IMG/VR virus record: IMGVR_UViG_3300001686_000005
Span: 8,222 to 46,620 of that record
DNA length: 38,399 nt
Source: a virus
Direction: 5' to 3' (one strand)
Under the pieces are notes generated by a model. The model was given only the letters and a program-made list of their open reading frames with translations. It searched no databases and was not told the DNA's origin. Both the position numbers and the translations under genes were made by a program. Positions within the stretch are counted from its first letter, which is position 1. Every line of letters starts with the position of its first letter. Positions 6,252 to 12,698 of this stretch are shown in pieces.

Positions 6252-6581
6252 CTAGGCGGCGAGAAGCCGGACAGCCGCCATGTGGTAGCACTCGCGGCCC
6301 TTGAGGCCCGCCGGGCACGTGCAGTTGCGGGCAGCCGTGAGGTAGGTCCGGTCCGCCTTGCTGGACAGCACGCGGAACACGCGGCGGCCCTTGACGGGCA
6401 CCAGGGCGGCGAACTCGATCAGCTCACGTGCCTTGGTGATGGCCTCGGCCTTGGCGTCGACGGTCGCCTTGGCGACCTTGCCGGCGCAGGTGGGACCCAT
6501 GCCGCGCGCGATGCTGGCCTCACTGCGGAGCGTCCGGCCGCAGCGGATGCACTTGACGGTGGGGTTCGTGGTGGCGGTCAT
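6252..6581 (-). CDS. Zinc-binding protein with SWIM-like motif, 109 aa
   Basis: Leftward gene; ATG at 6581 behind GAGGAGGACACC. Two metal sites can be read: CIRCGR at residues 11-16 with GMGPTC ending at Cys32 (pattern of DUF6011-like proteins of actinobacteria and their phages), and CTCPAGLKGRECYH (C87, C89, C98, H100), the CxCx8CxH signature of SWIM zinc fingers. SWIM domains bind DNA or protein. Single gene driven by promoter 6608-6636. Exact role unknown. Confidence 0.8.
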   Translation of the reverse strand: MTATTNPTVKCIRCGRTLRSEASIARGMGPTCAGKVAKATVDAKAEAITKARELIEFAALVPVKGRRVFRVLSSKADRTYLTAARNCTCPAGLKGRECYHMAAVRLLAA

Positions 6582-6607
6582 GGTGTCCTCCTCGGTGGTG
6601 TAGTTAA

Positions 6608-6636
6608 AGACTAACCGTGGATATCCGGGATGTCAA
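6608..6636 (-). promoter_or_regulatory. Phage promoter/operator element, copy 9
   Basis: TTGACA (6631-6636), 17 bp, TAGTCT (6608-6613); operator core GTCAA-AGAG-TTGAC present. The +1 TGTCAG motif is missing. Confidence 0.8.
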
Positions 6637-6659
6637 CTCTTTGACCTTAGTCCATAAGA

Positions 6660-6689
6660 GTGACGCCTCGACCGTAGTCGAGGCGTCAC
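6660..6689 (-). terminator. Perfect 13-bp hairpin after the gene at 6697
   Basis: GTGACGCCTCGAC and its exact complement flank a 4-base loop (6673-6676). It lies 7 bp past the stop codon of the leftward gene. Only scattered Ts follow. Confidence 0.65.
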
Positions 6690-6696
6690 CGCCCGT

Positions 6697-6876
6697 TCAC
6701 TCTTCGGGGATCACCATGAACGACTTGCCGGCCGTCTCTGGCCGGTTGCGCGCCTTGAGCACTGCCGCGTCGTAGTTCTTAGCCTTCACCCGGCACAACA
6801 GCACGCGATCCACGCCCAGCACCCACCACCAGCCCTTCCAATTTTTGGGAACGCTGAAATCCCGCACCTTAGGCAC
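6697..6876 (-). CDS. Hypothetical protein, 59 aa
   Basis: Leftward gene with a GTG start at 6876 behind GGGGAG, overlapping the end of the upstream gene by 8 bases. Short, basic N-terminus followed by a Trp-rich strand (NWKGWWWVLGVDRVLLC), a Lys-rich helix and an acidic tail. No family recognised. Second gene of a two-gene operon that ends at the hairpin 6660-6689. Confidence 0.7.
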   Translation of the reverse strand: MPKVRDFSVPKNWKGWWWVLGVDRVLLCRVKAKNYDAAVLKARNRPETAGKSFMVIPEE

Positions 6877-7099
6877 CAGGTGTCTCCCCTCGGTCGCGGA
6901 GCACCATCGCGCACAGTTCCCGACTCAGCGACGCCTGAAACACGAGGTCGGGGCTGGTGGCCTTGGCCAACTTGGTGTCCGCCGCCCGCCAGCCCGCGAC
7001 CAGGTCACGTGTGCTGGCATTCCAGTGCCCAGGGGAGCGGAATGAGTGCGCCCGGCTGATACCGGCCCGGATTTCCCCGGCTCTGCCCACGTTGTCCAT
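6869..7099 (-). CDS. Hypothetical protein, 76 aa
   Basis: Leftward gene ending in TAA at 6869. ATG 7099 is taken as the start; GTG 7120 in the same frame is an alternative and both have weak ribosome sites. Helical and basic (TRDLVAGWRAADTKLAKATS), no cysteine cluster, no membrane span. Promoter 7191-7219 would give a leader of 60-85 nt. Function unknown. Confidence 0.6.
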   Translation of the reverse strand: MDNVGRAGEIRAGISRAHSFRSPGHWNASTRDLVAGWRAADTKLAKATSPDLVFQASLSRELCAMVLRDRGETPGA

Positions 7100-7190
7100 G
7101 AGGGGTCGCTTTCCGGTCACGGGGCCAAGCTTCGTGCCCTCGGGTTTTCGAGCTACATGCCCCGTGACCTGCTCTGTTGTTGTACCTGTG

Positions 7191-7219
7191 ACTCTACCCG
7201 ATTGAACGAGAGATGTCAA
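7191..7219 (-). promoter_or_regulatory. Phage promoter/operator element, copy 10 (variant)
   Basis: TTGACA (7214-7219), 17 bp, TAGAGT (7191-7196). The extension reads ATCTC instead of ATCCC, one of only two near-variants in the family. Confidence 0.75.
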
Positions 7220-7246
7220 CTCCTTGGCATCCTCCGTTCGGGTGAC

Positions 7247-7645
7247 TCAGCCGTTCAGCTTGCGCAACTTGGTCCGGGCCGTGGCCATCGTCAGCCGCTC
7301 ACCCGACTTGCCCACCGGGCCGACTTCGGGCACGTAGGTCACCATCGACTTGGTCAGCTTGACGATGACCGCCGGACCCATCGTGGTGGTGACCGTCTGA
7401 CCGACCTCGAAGGCGTCCAGCGCCGGGGCGACCCGCTTCGCGCCCGGCAGGGTCTTCGGGGCCTCGATGCCCAGGATGCGGCAGCAGTCGGCACAACTGA
7501 CGGGGGCGTCCACCTGGCTGAATCCGGCCTCGACGATTTCGTAGCCGGACGCGCGCCGCATGTTGGAGCAGAGGACCGGGTTGCGGTCGGTGACGGCGGG
7601 GGCGTGGACGACGGTCCCGTTCTTGGCCACCAGGTTCTTCGTCAT
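7247..7645 (-). CDS. Hypothetical protein, 132 aa, Cys-containing and beta-rich
   Basis: Leftward gene; ATG at 7645 behind AAGGAGCCGGAC. The N-terminal half carries LCSNMRR and later SCADCCRILG, possible zinc ligands. The C-terminal half (FEVGQTVTTTMGPAVIVKLTK, then MVTYVPEVGPVGKSGERLT) looks like a small SH3/KOW-type barrel as in several neighbours. May bind nucleic acid; inference only. Single gene under promoter 7678-7706. Confidence 0.75.
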   Translation of the reverse strand: MTKNLVAKNGTVVHAPAVTDRNPVLCSNMRRASGYEIVEAGFSQVDAPVSCADCCRILGIEAPKTLPGAKRVAPALDAFEVGQTVTTTMGPAVIVKLTKSMVTYVPEVGPVGKSGERLTMATARTKLRKLNG

Positions 7646-7677
7646 GTCCGGCTCCTTCGTTCTGGGCTGATATGTAA

Positions 7678-7706
7678 AGACTAACCTATGGATCGGGGGA
7701 TGTCAA
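7678..7706 (-). promoter_or_regulatory. Phage promoter/operator element, copy 11
   Basis: TTGACA (7701-7706), 17 bp, TAGTCT (7678-7683), ATCAGCC at +1 (7665-7671). Shares its leader (TTTACATATCAGC) with copies 3 and 12. Confidence 0.85.
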
Positions 7707-7733
7707 CTCTTTGATCTCCTCCATTCGGGTGAA

Positions 7734-8048
7734 TCATCCGCCCAGCTTGAGCGCGTCCCACACCTTCCGGACCTCCCCCACATTCCGAAACTTCTTGCCA
7801 TCCCGGAGACCGGCGAACGACAGGACATAGCCGAACCGGATCCGGTCCGCACTGATGTAGGACCACACCAGCCGGGCCACCTCGTTGGTGCCTTCCTTGT
7901 CGGTGTAGACGCTCACGGCGTAGGCGTGTCCGTGGTTGTAGCCGGGAATGCGGAACGCGCGGTCAGCGTCACGGCCCTTGGCGATGCCCACGTGGTAGCC
8001 GGCCGCGCGCGCGGCTGTGGTGAGGGTGTGGATCGCGTTGGTGGCCAT
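7734..8048 (-). CDS. Hypothetical protein, 104 aa
   Basis: Leftward gene; ATG at 8048 with AGGGAGATCACG upstream. Alpha/beta composition: an N-terminal helix (TTAARAAGYHVGIAKG), then AYAVSVYTDKEGTNEVARLV and GYVLSFAGLRDGKK strands. No catalytic pattern or membrane segment was seen. One-gene transcription unit under promoter 8086-8114. Confidence 0.75.
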   Translation of the reverse strand: MATNAIHTLTTAARAAGYHVGIAKGRDADRAFRIPGYNHGHAYAVSVYTDKEGTNEVARLVWSYISADRIRFGYVLSFAGLRDGKKFRNVGEVRKVWDALKLGG

Positions 8049-8085
8049 CGTGATCTCCCTGATGTCATTCTGGGCTGATATGTAA

Positions 8086-8114
8086 AGACTACCCGAGGGA
8101 TCGGGGGATGTCAA
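8086..8114 (-). promoter_or_regulatory. Phage promoter/operator element, copy 12, inside a long hairpin
   Basis: TTGACA (8109-8114), 17 bp, TAGTCT (8086-8091), ATCAGCC at +1. Arms 8099-8114 and 8119-8134 pair at 15 of 16 positions around a 4-base loop, so the operator is a full dyad TGTCAA-GGAG-TTGACA extended by CCCCC/GATC arms. Confidence 0.85.
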
Positions 8115-8141
8115 CTCCTTGACACCCCCCGATCAGGTGAC

Positions 8142-8435
8142 TCAACCGATGGTCAGAATCACCAGCGCATCCCGGATGGCCGCGTGTGCGCCATGGTGCT
8201 CGGTCGTGGACGTGAACGACTCGCCGCCGTCGTAGTCCGCGTGCGCCGTCAACGTCTGGCCGTCGCGGCTGAACACCTGTGCCCAGTTCCCCGACTCCCC
8301 CATGTCGGAGTTCAACAGGTCGAACGTCCAGGCCAGCGTGTCCACCCGCTTGGCCAGGATGCCGAACCGACCCGTGGAGAAGGTGAACTCGGAGCCGACG
8401 GCCAGGTTCTCGATGGCGGTGGTGTTGACGTTCAC
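8142..8435 (-). CDS. Hypothetical protein, 97 aa
   Basis: Leftward gene with GTG start at 8435 behind CGGAGGCCATC. Beta-rich (SEFTFSTGRFGILAKR, WTFDLLNS) with an acidic middle and a hydrophobic C-terminal helix (AIRDALVILTIG). No domain recognised. Single gene under promoter 8483-8511. Confidence 0.75.
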   Translation of the reverse strand: MNVNTTAIENLAVGSEFTFSTGRFGILAKRVDTLAWTFDLLNSDMGESGNWAQVFSRDGQTLTAHADYDGGESFTSTTEHHGAHAAIRDALVILTIG

Positions 8436-8482
8436 GATGGCCTCCGGGGTGGTGGGGGAGTGGGTTCTCCCTGATGTCTTAA

Positions 8483-8511
8483 AGATTACCCTACCGAACG
8501 GGGGATGTCAA
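8483..8511 (-). promoter_or_regulatory. Phage promoter/operator element, copy 13, inside a long hairpin
   Basis: TTGACA (8506-8511), 17 bp, TAATCT (8483-8488). Arms 8496-8511 and 8516-8531 pair at 15 of 16 positions around CTCC, the same design as copy 12 with different outer bases (GAAC/GTTC). Confidence 0.85.
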
Positions 8512-8538
8512 CTCCTTGACACCCCCCGTTCGAGTGAA

Positions 8539-8799
8539 TCACTTCACCAACCGCCCCACCGGAAAGTCCATGCTCAACCGGAACTCCTCCACCGCCACGA
8601 CCCGGTCACGCCCGTCTCGACTGAACCGCTCCACCGCGAACTTGACCTTCTCCTTGGTCACGTCCCCGCTCAACGGCTCCCGACGCGTGACGTACCCCTT
8701 CGGCTCCCCCAACACGACGTAGTAGTTCCGGAACACCAGCACCATCCCCCGCCGCAGAACGGACCCCTTGACGTGCTTCACATACTCCGCACCCGCCAT
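8539..8799 (-). CDS. Hypothetical protein, 86 aa, barrel-like
   Basis: Leftward gene; ATG 8799 fits the AAAGGGGC ribosome site, with GTG 8802 as an alternative. Pattern of a small beta barrel: VLRRGMVLVFRNYYVVLGEP, then TRREPLSGDVTKEKVKF, then RVVAVEEFRLSMDF. Third gene of an operon with 9058 and 9300, 13 bp from the gene upstream. No function known. Confidence 0.7.
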   Translation of the reverse strand: MAGAEYVKHVKGSVLRRGMVLVFRNYYVVLGEPKGYVTRREPLSGDVTKEKVKFAVERFSRDGRDRVVAVEEFRLSMDFPVGRLVK

Positions 8800-8812
8800 C
8801 ACATGCCCCTTT

Positions 8813-9058
8813 CTAGGCTTTCTTCACCGACCCCGGGTACGCCCGGGTCGTGTCTCCTGAGTCCACGTTCCTCGTGGGCTTGTCCGTGTTCATCACGGTC
8901 ACGTACTCAGCGCCCGTGCTGTCTCGGGTGTACGCGCGCACCACGCGCCCCTTGTGCCACTTCCTGTCGTCCTTCCACAGGACGGTGACCCCCGTCTTGA
9001 AAGCGCTCCGCTCCGCATTGTTGAAGTTGCGTCGAAATGTTCCGCCGCCCTTGGCCAT
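8813..9058 (-). CDS. Small barrel-like protein, paralogue of 9058-9300, 81 aa
   Basis: Leftward gene; ATG at 9058 overlaps the upstream stop by one base (TGATG); GTG 9061 is possible. Its end (YPGSVKKA) and its centre (VLWKDDRKWHKGRVVRAYTR) align with the neighbouring upstream protein (HGTRWVTGRIMTGVV and YPGAIRIP), which indicates tandem duplication. The K-GRV-x-strand pattern resembles SH3/KOW-type folds. Function unknown. Confidence 0.7.
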   Translation of the reverse strand: MAKGGGTFRRNFNNAERSAFKTGVTVLWKDDRKWHKGRVVRAYTRDSTGAEYVTVMNTDKPTRNVDSGDTTRAYPGSVKKA

Positions 9059-9300
9059 CACCCGGCCGCCGGAATGCGGATGGCACCGGGGTAGCCGTAC
9101 CAGGTCTGGCCGTTACTGATGGTGCGGGTGGTCTTCCCGGTGTACTCGACCCACATGTACTTCAGGTCCAAGGTGTCGCGCTTGACCACGCCGGTCATGA
9201 TGCGGCCGGTCACCCAGCGGGTGCCGTGGAGGATCTCCACGTTCGCGTTGGCGGTGAAGGCGGCCAACTCGTCCTTGGTGAAGTTCTTGCGGCGGGCCAT
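9058..9300 (-). CDS. Small barrel-like protein, 80 aa
   Basis: Leftward gene; ATG at 9300 behind CCGGAGGACACC. N-terminal basic helix (ARRKNFTKDELAAFTANA) followed by strands ILHGTRWVTGRIMTG and MWVEYTGKTTR, ending in a GYPGAI motif shared with the next gene. First gene of a three-gene coupled operon under promoter 9341-9369. No assigned function. Confidence 0.75.
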   Translation of the reverse strand: MARRKNFTKDELAAFTANANVEILHGTRWVTGRIMTGVVKRDTLDLKYMWVEYTGKTTRTISNGQTWYGYPGAIRIPAAG

Positions 9301-9340
9301 GGTGTCCTCCGGGGGTTCTGTGCTCTCTCTGACTCCTCAA

Positions 9341-9369
9341 ACATTACCCGGCGCATCGTGGGATGTCAA
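9341..9369 (-). promoter_or_regulatory. Phage promoter/operator element, copy 14
   Basis: TTGACA (9364-9369), 17 bp, TAATGT (9341-9346), GTCAGA near +1. Faces away from copy 15, whose -35 box is 36 bp to the right. Confidence 0.85.
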
Positions 9370-9405
9370 CTCTTTGACGAGTGACCCGGGTCACAGACTA
9401 AGAAG

Positions 9406-9434
9406 TTGACATCCCACGCGTTCCTGACTAGTGT
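9406..9434 (+). promoter_or_regulatory. Phage promoter/operator element, copy 15 (rightward)
   Basis: TTGACA (9406-9411), 17 bp, TAGTGT (9429-9434), with the ATCCC extension. It is one of only two exact copies on the plus strand and is divergent from copy 14. Drives the four genes from 9466. Confidence 0.85.
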
Positions 9435-9465
9435 CATAGGTGCTAGAAACACCAAGGAGGAACAC

Positions 9466-9648
9466 ATGTCGGCCGTCACCCCCCAAAAGAACGACAAGGT
9501 TCGATTCATGTACACCGTCCCCGGCACCGATCGGCCCGTCGCTCTGGACGGAAAGGTCATCCAGGTCACCACCAACAAGGCCGTGATCGAAGTCAAGGGA
9601 ACCGGTGTCGTCGTCGTTCCCCTTGCGGACATCCTCCGCGTTCTGTAA
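9466..9648 (+). CDS. Small SH3/KOW-like protein, 60 aa
   Basis: Rightward gene; ATG at 9466 behind AAGGAGGAACAC. Reads as a compact barrel: DKVRFMYTVPG, ALDGKVIQVTTNKAVIEVKG, TGVVVVPLADILRVL. The next protein has the same frame of residues (DKVRF, V-I-x8-AVI, GVLIVPVKDIVRVL), so they are tandem paralogues. Small KOW/SH3-type barrels often bind nucleic acid or polymerase, but no specific family can be named. Confidence 0.75.
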   Translation: MSAVTPQKNDKVRFMYTVPGTDRPVALDGKVIQVTTNKAVIEVKGTGVVVVPLADILRVL

Positions 9649-9676
9649 GACGGTCAACCCCCAGGGAGGATCCCCC

Positions 9677-9838
9677 GTGCCCCGAGTGAAGGTCACCGAC
9701 AAGGTTCGTTTCACCTACGACAAGTACGTCATGGACGGTGTGATCACCCACCTCAAGGGCGACAACACCGCCGTGATCCGGGCCGAGAACATCGGAGTAC
9801 TGATCGTTCCCGTCAAGGACATCGTCCGCGTTCTGTGA
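9677..9838 (+). CDS. Small SH3/KOW-like protein, paralogue, 53 aa
   Basis: Rightward gene with GTG at 9677 behind AGGGAGGATCCCCC. It aligns with the preceding protein over nearly its full length, minus a short loop, and ends with the same DIVRVL/DILRVL tail. A recent tandem duplication followed by divergence is the simplest reading. Function unknown. Confidence 0.75.
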   Translation: MPRVKVTDKVRFTYDKYVMDGVITHLKGDNTAVIRAENIGVLIVPVKDIVRVL

Positions 9839-9851
9839 GAGGATTCGACAC

Positions 9852-9983
9852 GTGAAACGCGTCGGACAGCGTCTCGCGGACATCGGCCACATGCTCGTGA
9901 CTGAGCAGCCCTGGACACCCAAGCTGTTCGTGTTCGGCGTCTCGTTCCTGATCATCGCCCAATTCATGGGACACCCCTTCTAG
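9852..9983 (+). CDS. Single-pass membrane micropeptide, 43 aa
   Basis: Short rightward gene, GTG 9852, stop 9981-9983, with AGAGGA upstream. Amphipathic N-terminal half and a hydrophobic segment LFVFGVSFLIIAQFMG near the end, so probably membrane-bound. Third of four rightward genes from promoter 9406-9434. Confidence 0.55.
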   Translation: MKRVGQRLADIGHMLVTEQPWTPKLFVFGVSFLIIAQFMGHPF

Positions 9984-10057
9984 ACTCCCCAGGGGAGGTG
10001 ACGTCTCGTGCGCAAGCCTGACACCTAGTCCCATCCGGACTGGCGAAGGAAAATCCC

Positions 10058-10255
10058 ATGGGTATGCACCGACGTGCCGGACGCGGTTACGGCCGCGCCA
10101 CCAAGTACGCCGAAGATGACGTGTTCAGCCGGTGGCGTCGCGTCTACTGCTACACCGACCGTGCCGGAGTGTGCGCCAAAATCAAGCGTGGCGCACGGCG
10201 TCGTGAACGCCGCGACGCACGCCACGACATCCGCGCACAGCTTGCGGACCGCTGA
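10058..10255 (+). CDS. Arg-rich small protein, 65 aa
   Basis: Rightward gene; ATG at 10058 behind GAAGGAAAATCCC. About a quarter of residues are Arg or Lys, with clusters RRAGRGYGR and RGARRRERRDARHD, so nucleic-acid binding is plausible. Two cysteines lie eight apart-like positions (YCY and VCAK) without a finger motif. Last gene before a set of hairpins. Confidence 0.7.
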   Translation: MGMHRRAGRGYGRATKYAEDDVFSRWRRVYCYTDRAGVCAKIKRGARRRERRDARHDIRAQLADR

Positions 10256-10257
10256 CC

Positions 10258-10290
10258 AGAACGGCCCCGGAGACAACCTGGGGCCGTTCT
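10258..10290. terminator. Convergent terminator hairpin
   Basis: AGAACGGCCCC (10258-10268) and GGGGCCGTTCT (10280-10290) pair perfectly over 11 bp directly after the stop codon of the rightward gene. A second perfect hairpin TGTTCGGT/ACCGAACA follows at 10292-10311. Confidence 0.7.
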
Positions 10291-10336
10291 GTGTTCGGTG
10301 CTGACCGAACAGCGATCCCGGTAAACGCAGAGCGGC

Positions 10337-10362
10337 CCCTACCAAGTCGGGTAGGGGCCGCT
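10337..10362 (-). terminator. Terminator of the leftward operon 11557-10365
   Basis: A perfect stem of at least 12 bp around GGCCCCTACC/GGTAGGGGCC flanks the loop AAGTCG; the arms begin at about 10331 and end at 10362. It lies immediately past the TAA of the leftward gene. Confidence 0.65.
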
Positions 10363-10364
10363 GG

Positions 10365-10616
10365 TTACCACGGTCGGATCAGGTATGCCGGCCGCCGGGA
10401 AGGTTCCGGCTTGTTGAATCGCAGCACGGGCCAGCTCGGATCCCACTGGAAAGTGACGGACCCTACAGGCCCTTGACAGGCTTCTGCGGGACCGCATAGG
10501 TGGTCCGGTTCAAGGTGGAACATGTGCCCCCGATACCCCTGGTGAGTGTTGTGTTCATGGGACAACAGAAACGGGTCGTATCCGTTCGGGTACAAGTCCG
10601 CCATGTTGGTCAACAT
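10365..10616 (-). CDS. Hypothetical protein, 83 aa
   Basis: Leftward gene; ATG at 10616 with CCAAGGAGAAAACG upstream. Rich in His, Pro and Tyr (YPNGYDPFLLSHEHNTHQGYRG), two cysteines, C-terminus basic and Pro-rich. Not recognised. Last gene of a four-gene leftward operon. Confidence 0.7.
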   Translation of the reverse strand: MLTNMADLYPNGYDPFLLSHEHNTHQGYRGHMFHLEPDHLCGPAEACQGPVGSVTFQWDPSWPVLRFNKPEPSRRPAYLIRPW

Positions 10617-10651
10617 GCGTTTTCTCCTTGGTATCCCTCGATCGGGTGGCC

Positions 10652-10870
10652 TCACGCCACAGGCGTCACTCGCGTCCGTGGCACCACGTGCACGCTGTTC
10701 GGTGCCAGGATGCCCACCAGCGGCCCTTTGGCCTGATGTAGCAGCCCAGTTGCTCTCACCGTGACTAGATTTCCCGTGATTCGCTGAATCACCCCGTAGT
10801 ACAGAGCGCTGTCCTCGGTTACGAACGTCACCTTCTGCCACTTGGACAGAGGAGCGTAGTTCTTCGACAC
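10652..10870 (-). CDS. Small barrel-like protein, 72 aa
   Basis: Leftward gene with GTG start at 10870 behind GAAGGAAAACGCG. Strand pattern KVTFVTEDSALYYGVIQRI, NLVTVRATG, VHVVPRTRVTPV follows the same layout as the KOW/SH3-like proteins at 9466 and 9677 (opening K-V-x-F, G-V-I, closing VxVVP). Probably a distant member of that expanded family. Function unknown. Confidence 0.7.
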   Translation of the reverse strand: MSKNYAPLSKWQKVTFVTEDSALYYGVIQRITGNLVTVRATGLLHQAKGPLVGILAPNSVHVVPRTRVTPVA

Positions 10871-10885
10871 CGCGTTTTCCTTCTC

Positions 10886-11215
10886 TTAGAGTGCGTCCGG
10901 GTGTGGGCAAGTGCAGTCTTGGCCATGCATCCGGGTCGCTTCGACACCGGTCACACGATCCCGCACCGCATCCGAAAAGCACTCGGCCGGCACTGCCCAG
11001 TTGGCCCACAGCAGACGGCTGTCCTGGTCGAGGTCCAGGATCATGCCCGGGTCGATGGCCGACGGCGGAATCACGATCAGGAGTTGGCTGTGGTTCCGCG
11101 TGATCGCTGCGTGTCCCCGGCCGCCGGTGGCGGTGGGTCGCACGGTGGTGGTGAATCCGAGGGAGCGCAGTTCGGACAGGAACGCGCCGTGTCGGGGGTG
11201 TGATGCGCTGATCAT
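10886..11215 (-). CDS. Hypothetical protein, 109 aa
   Basis: Leftward gene; ATG at 11215 behind GAGAGGACATCACC. Alpha/beta; the N-terminus SELRSLGFTTTVRPT resembles the opening of small helical phage proteins, and the tail QDCTCPHPDAL has a CxC followed by His. No known family. Coupled by short gaps to the genes on either side. Confidence 0.7.
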   Translation of the reverse strand: MISASHPRHGAFLSELRSLGFTTTVRPTATGGRGHAAITRNHSQLLIVIPPSAIDPGMILDLDQDSRLLWANWAVPAECFSDAVRDRVTGVEATRMHGQDCTCPHPDAL

Positions 11216-11227
11216 GGTGATGTCCTC

Positions 11228-11557
11228 TCAGATTCCCAGCATGGTGCGCACGGTCTCCGCCAGCTGCTCCGCGTGCACCCCGTGCGTCTGGGCCTTCACG
11301 GTGTACGTCGGGAGGTGGTCCACCTTGCGGATGACACCGGTCTCGACGCTGTAGGTGTCGTCGGCCGCGAGTTGGACGAACACGCGCTTGCGCATGGCGT
11401 CGAACTGGACGTAGCTGTTCTCGTTCGAGTACGCCAGGTTGCGCGCTCCGGCCAGCATGAGGGTGGTTCGGCGGCCGATGTGACGCCAGGTGGTGTTGAC
11501 GTCCATGTCGCGGCCGGGGGTGCGGTGCGCGATGGGCTCAAGCACGGTGTGGGTCAT
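11228..11557 (-). CDS. Hypothetical protein, 109 aa
   Basis: Leftward gene; ATG at 11557 behind CAGGGAGCACATC. Mixed alpha/beta with an Arg-rich first third (GRRTTLMLAGARN) and a repeated valine-rich strand region. No cysteine or membrane span. First gene of the operon running to 10365, transcribed from promoter 11595-11623. Confidence 0.7.
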   Translation of the reverse strand: MTHTVLEPIAHRTPGRDMDVNTTWRHIGRRTTLMLAGARNLAYSNENSYVQFDAMRKRVFVQLAADDTYSVETGVIRKVDHLPTYTVKAQTHGVHAEQLAETVRTMLGI

Positions 11558-11594
11558 GATGTGCTCCCTGGGTGGTTCCTTGCTGACAACAGGA

Positions 11595-11623
11595 ACATTA
11601 CCCGACCCATACCGGGATGTCAA
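11595..11623 (-). promoter_or_regulatory. Phage promoter/operator element, copy 16
   Basis: TTGACA (11618-11623), 17 bp, TAATGT (11595-11600), TGTCAGC at +1 (11582-11588). The stop codon of the upstream gene (11620-11622) lies inside the -35 box, so coding and promoter sequence overlap. Confidence 0.85.
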
Positions 11624-11838
11624 CTCCTTGGTACGACTTCGCGCCAGAACCCATCCGGCGGAGACGTCAACCGCCACCGCGAGTTCGGCGCGAACATCCA
11701 CCGCTTCCCCAACCCCCTACGTTGCCGCACACGCGCCTCCACCACCCGACGAGTATGGCCACTCCACGCGTTCACCGTCCGGCCGTCGTCGTCCACCACA
11801 GACGCCGAACCGTTCGACAGATCCACAACCACACGCAT
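11620..11838 (-). CDS. Hypothetical protein, 72 aa
   Basis: Leftward gene; ATG at 11838 two bases past the stop of the previous gene. N-terminus MRVVVDLSNGSASVVDDDGR forms a beta hairpin, the rest is basic (RRVVEARVRQRRGLGKRW). The C-terminal codons run into promoter copy 16. No family recognised. Confidence 0.7.
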   Translation of the reverse strand: MRVVVDLSNGSASVVDDDGRTVNAWSGHTRRVVEARVRQRRGLGKRWMFAPNSRWRLTSPPDGFWREVVPRS

Positions 11839-11840
11839 CG

Positions 11841-12044
11841 TCACGCCTTTCGCACCGTCGTTGGGAGCACAACACGGGTCTCCGTGCCACGCTCCGTGGA
11901 CAACTCCACCTGAACCGAGCCCGATGCCAGACACCGCACAATCTTTCCGTGCGTGCCCCTTCGAATGCCGTAGTGGTTCGGGGCCATCGTGATCACGTCA
12001 CCGGCCGCCAACTTGTTTCCCTTGCCGTCGAACAATACGGCCAT
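11841..12044 (-). CDS. KOW/SH3-like small protein, 67 aa
   Basis: Leftward gene; ATG at 12044 behind AAAGGACAATGGT. The run KLAAGDVITMAP, RRGTHGKIVRCLASGSVQVEL, ETRVVLPTTVRKA has the G-x-x-G-K-I-V turn and strands expected of KOW/SH3-type barrels. Closely spaced with the gene at 11838. Same likely superfamily as the proteins at 9466, 10870, 12273 and 12492. Function unknown. Confidence 0.7.
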   Translation of the reverse strand: MAVLFDGKGNKLAAGDVITMAPNHYGIRRGTHGKIVRCLASGSVQVELSTERGTETRVVLPTTVRKA

Positions 12045-12066
12045 ACCATTGTCCTTTCCACGTAGA

Positions 12067-12095
12067 GGTGCCCCCGGCCCATCGCCGGGGGCACC
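12067..12095 (-). terminator. Perfect 12-bp hairpin between two leftward genes
   Basis: GGTGCCCCCGGC (12067-12078) and GCCGGGGGCACC (12084-12095) around a 5-base loop, placed between the stop at 12103 and the start at 12044. No U-tract; the downstream genes have no other visible promoter, so some read-through is expected. Confidence 0.65.
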
Positions 12096-12102
12096 GTCGC
12101 CT

Positions 12103-12273
12103 CTACTCGCCGTACTTCGCGCGGACCGCGCTCATAGGCACCCATGTGCCCATCCCACCGCCGCTCTCGATGAACACGGTCTGATCCACGGGTCGGATCT
12201 TCGTCATCTTGCCCGTGACCTTCGCGCCCTTGTGCTCCACCGTGAGCGTCGCGCCTAACTTGGGGAATGCCAT
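12103..12273 (-). CDS. Small barrel-like protein, 56 aa
   Basis: Leftward gene; ATG at 12273 directly after the upstream TAG, with AAGGAAG in the tail of that gene as ribosome site. Sequence LGATLTVEHKGAKVTGKMTK, DQTVFIES, GTWVPMSAVR fits a small SH3-like barrel. Fourth gene in the run from 12869. No function assigned. Confidence 0.7.
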   Translation of the reverse strand: MAFPKLGATLTVEHKGAKVTGKMTKIRPVDQTVFIESGGGMGTWVPMSAVRAKYGE

Positions 12274-12492
12274 CTAACCCGTCTTCCTTATGATCTTGTC
12301 CGTAGTCACCGTGTGCTTGGTGCCGCCCATGATCGCGCGGAAGCGGCCGTTGCGGGTGCTGGTGCCGACCACGCCGCCGTGCAGGATGGTGTACACGCCG
12401 CCATCCTTCTCCGTGATCACGCCCTTGAGAGGACGCTCCTCGAAGATGAAGATCACGACGTCACCCTTGCGGTATATTATTTCCGGTTCCAC
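12274..12492 (-). CDS. Small barrel-like protein, 72 aa
   Basis: Leftward gene with GTG at 12492, five bases after the previous stop; a longer frame exists upstream but overlaps the neighbour. Strands GDVVIFIFEERPLKGVITEK and TKHTVTTDKIIRK give the same opening and closing pattern as the other KOW/SH3-like proteins here. Function unknown. Confidence 0.65.
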   Translation of the reverse strand: MEPEIIYRKGDVVIFIFEERPLKGVITEKDGGVYTILHGGVVGTSTRNGRFRAIMGGTKHTVTTDKIIRKTG

Positions 12493-12497
12493 CAGTT

Positions 12498-12689
12498 TTA
12501 GCCATCCTGATTCTTTGCTCGCTTCTGGTCGTCCGCGTGGGTGACGCACACCTTGGCTTCTACCTGGGTGTCAAAGTCGGGTCCACCTTCGTGGCGCTTG
12601 ATCCAGATGGCGGATTTGTTGCTACAACTCTTGATATAGCAATTGGTTTTTGCCGGTCGCCGGATGGCCTTTTTCTTCGGGGGGGTCAT
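12498..12689 (-). CDS. Zinc-finger-like basic protein, 63 aa
   Basis: Leftward gene; ATG at 12689 with AAAGGC upstream. Ligand pattern C17-x4-C22-x25-C48-x2-H51 in a Lys-rich chain, matching the C-x-C-x-C-xx-H order of the protein at 17501-17698. A treble-clef-type zinc site is likely; nucleic-acid binding is inference. Confidence 0.65.
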   Translation of the reverse strand: MTPPKKKAIRRPAKTNCYIKSCSNKSAIWIKRHEGGPDFDTQVEAKVCVTHADDQKRAKNQDG

Positions 12690-12698
12690 AGTTGCCTT

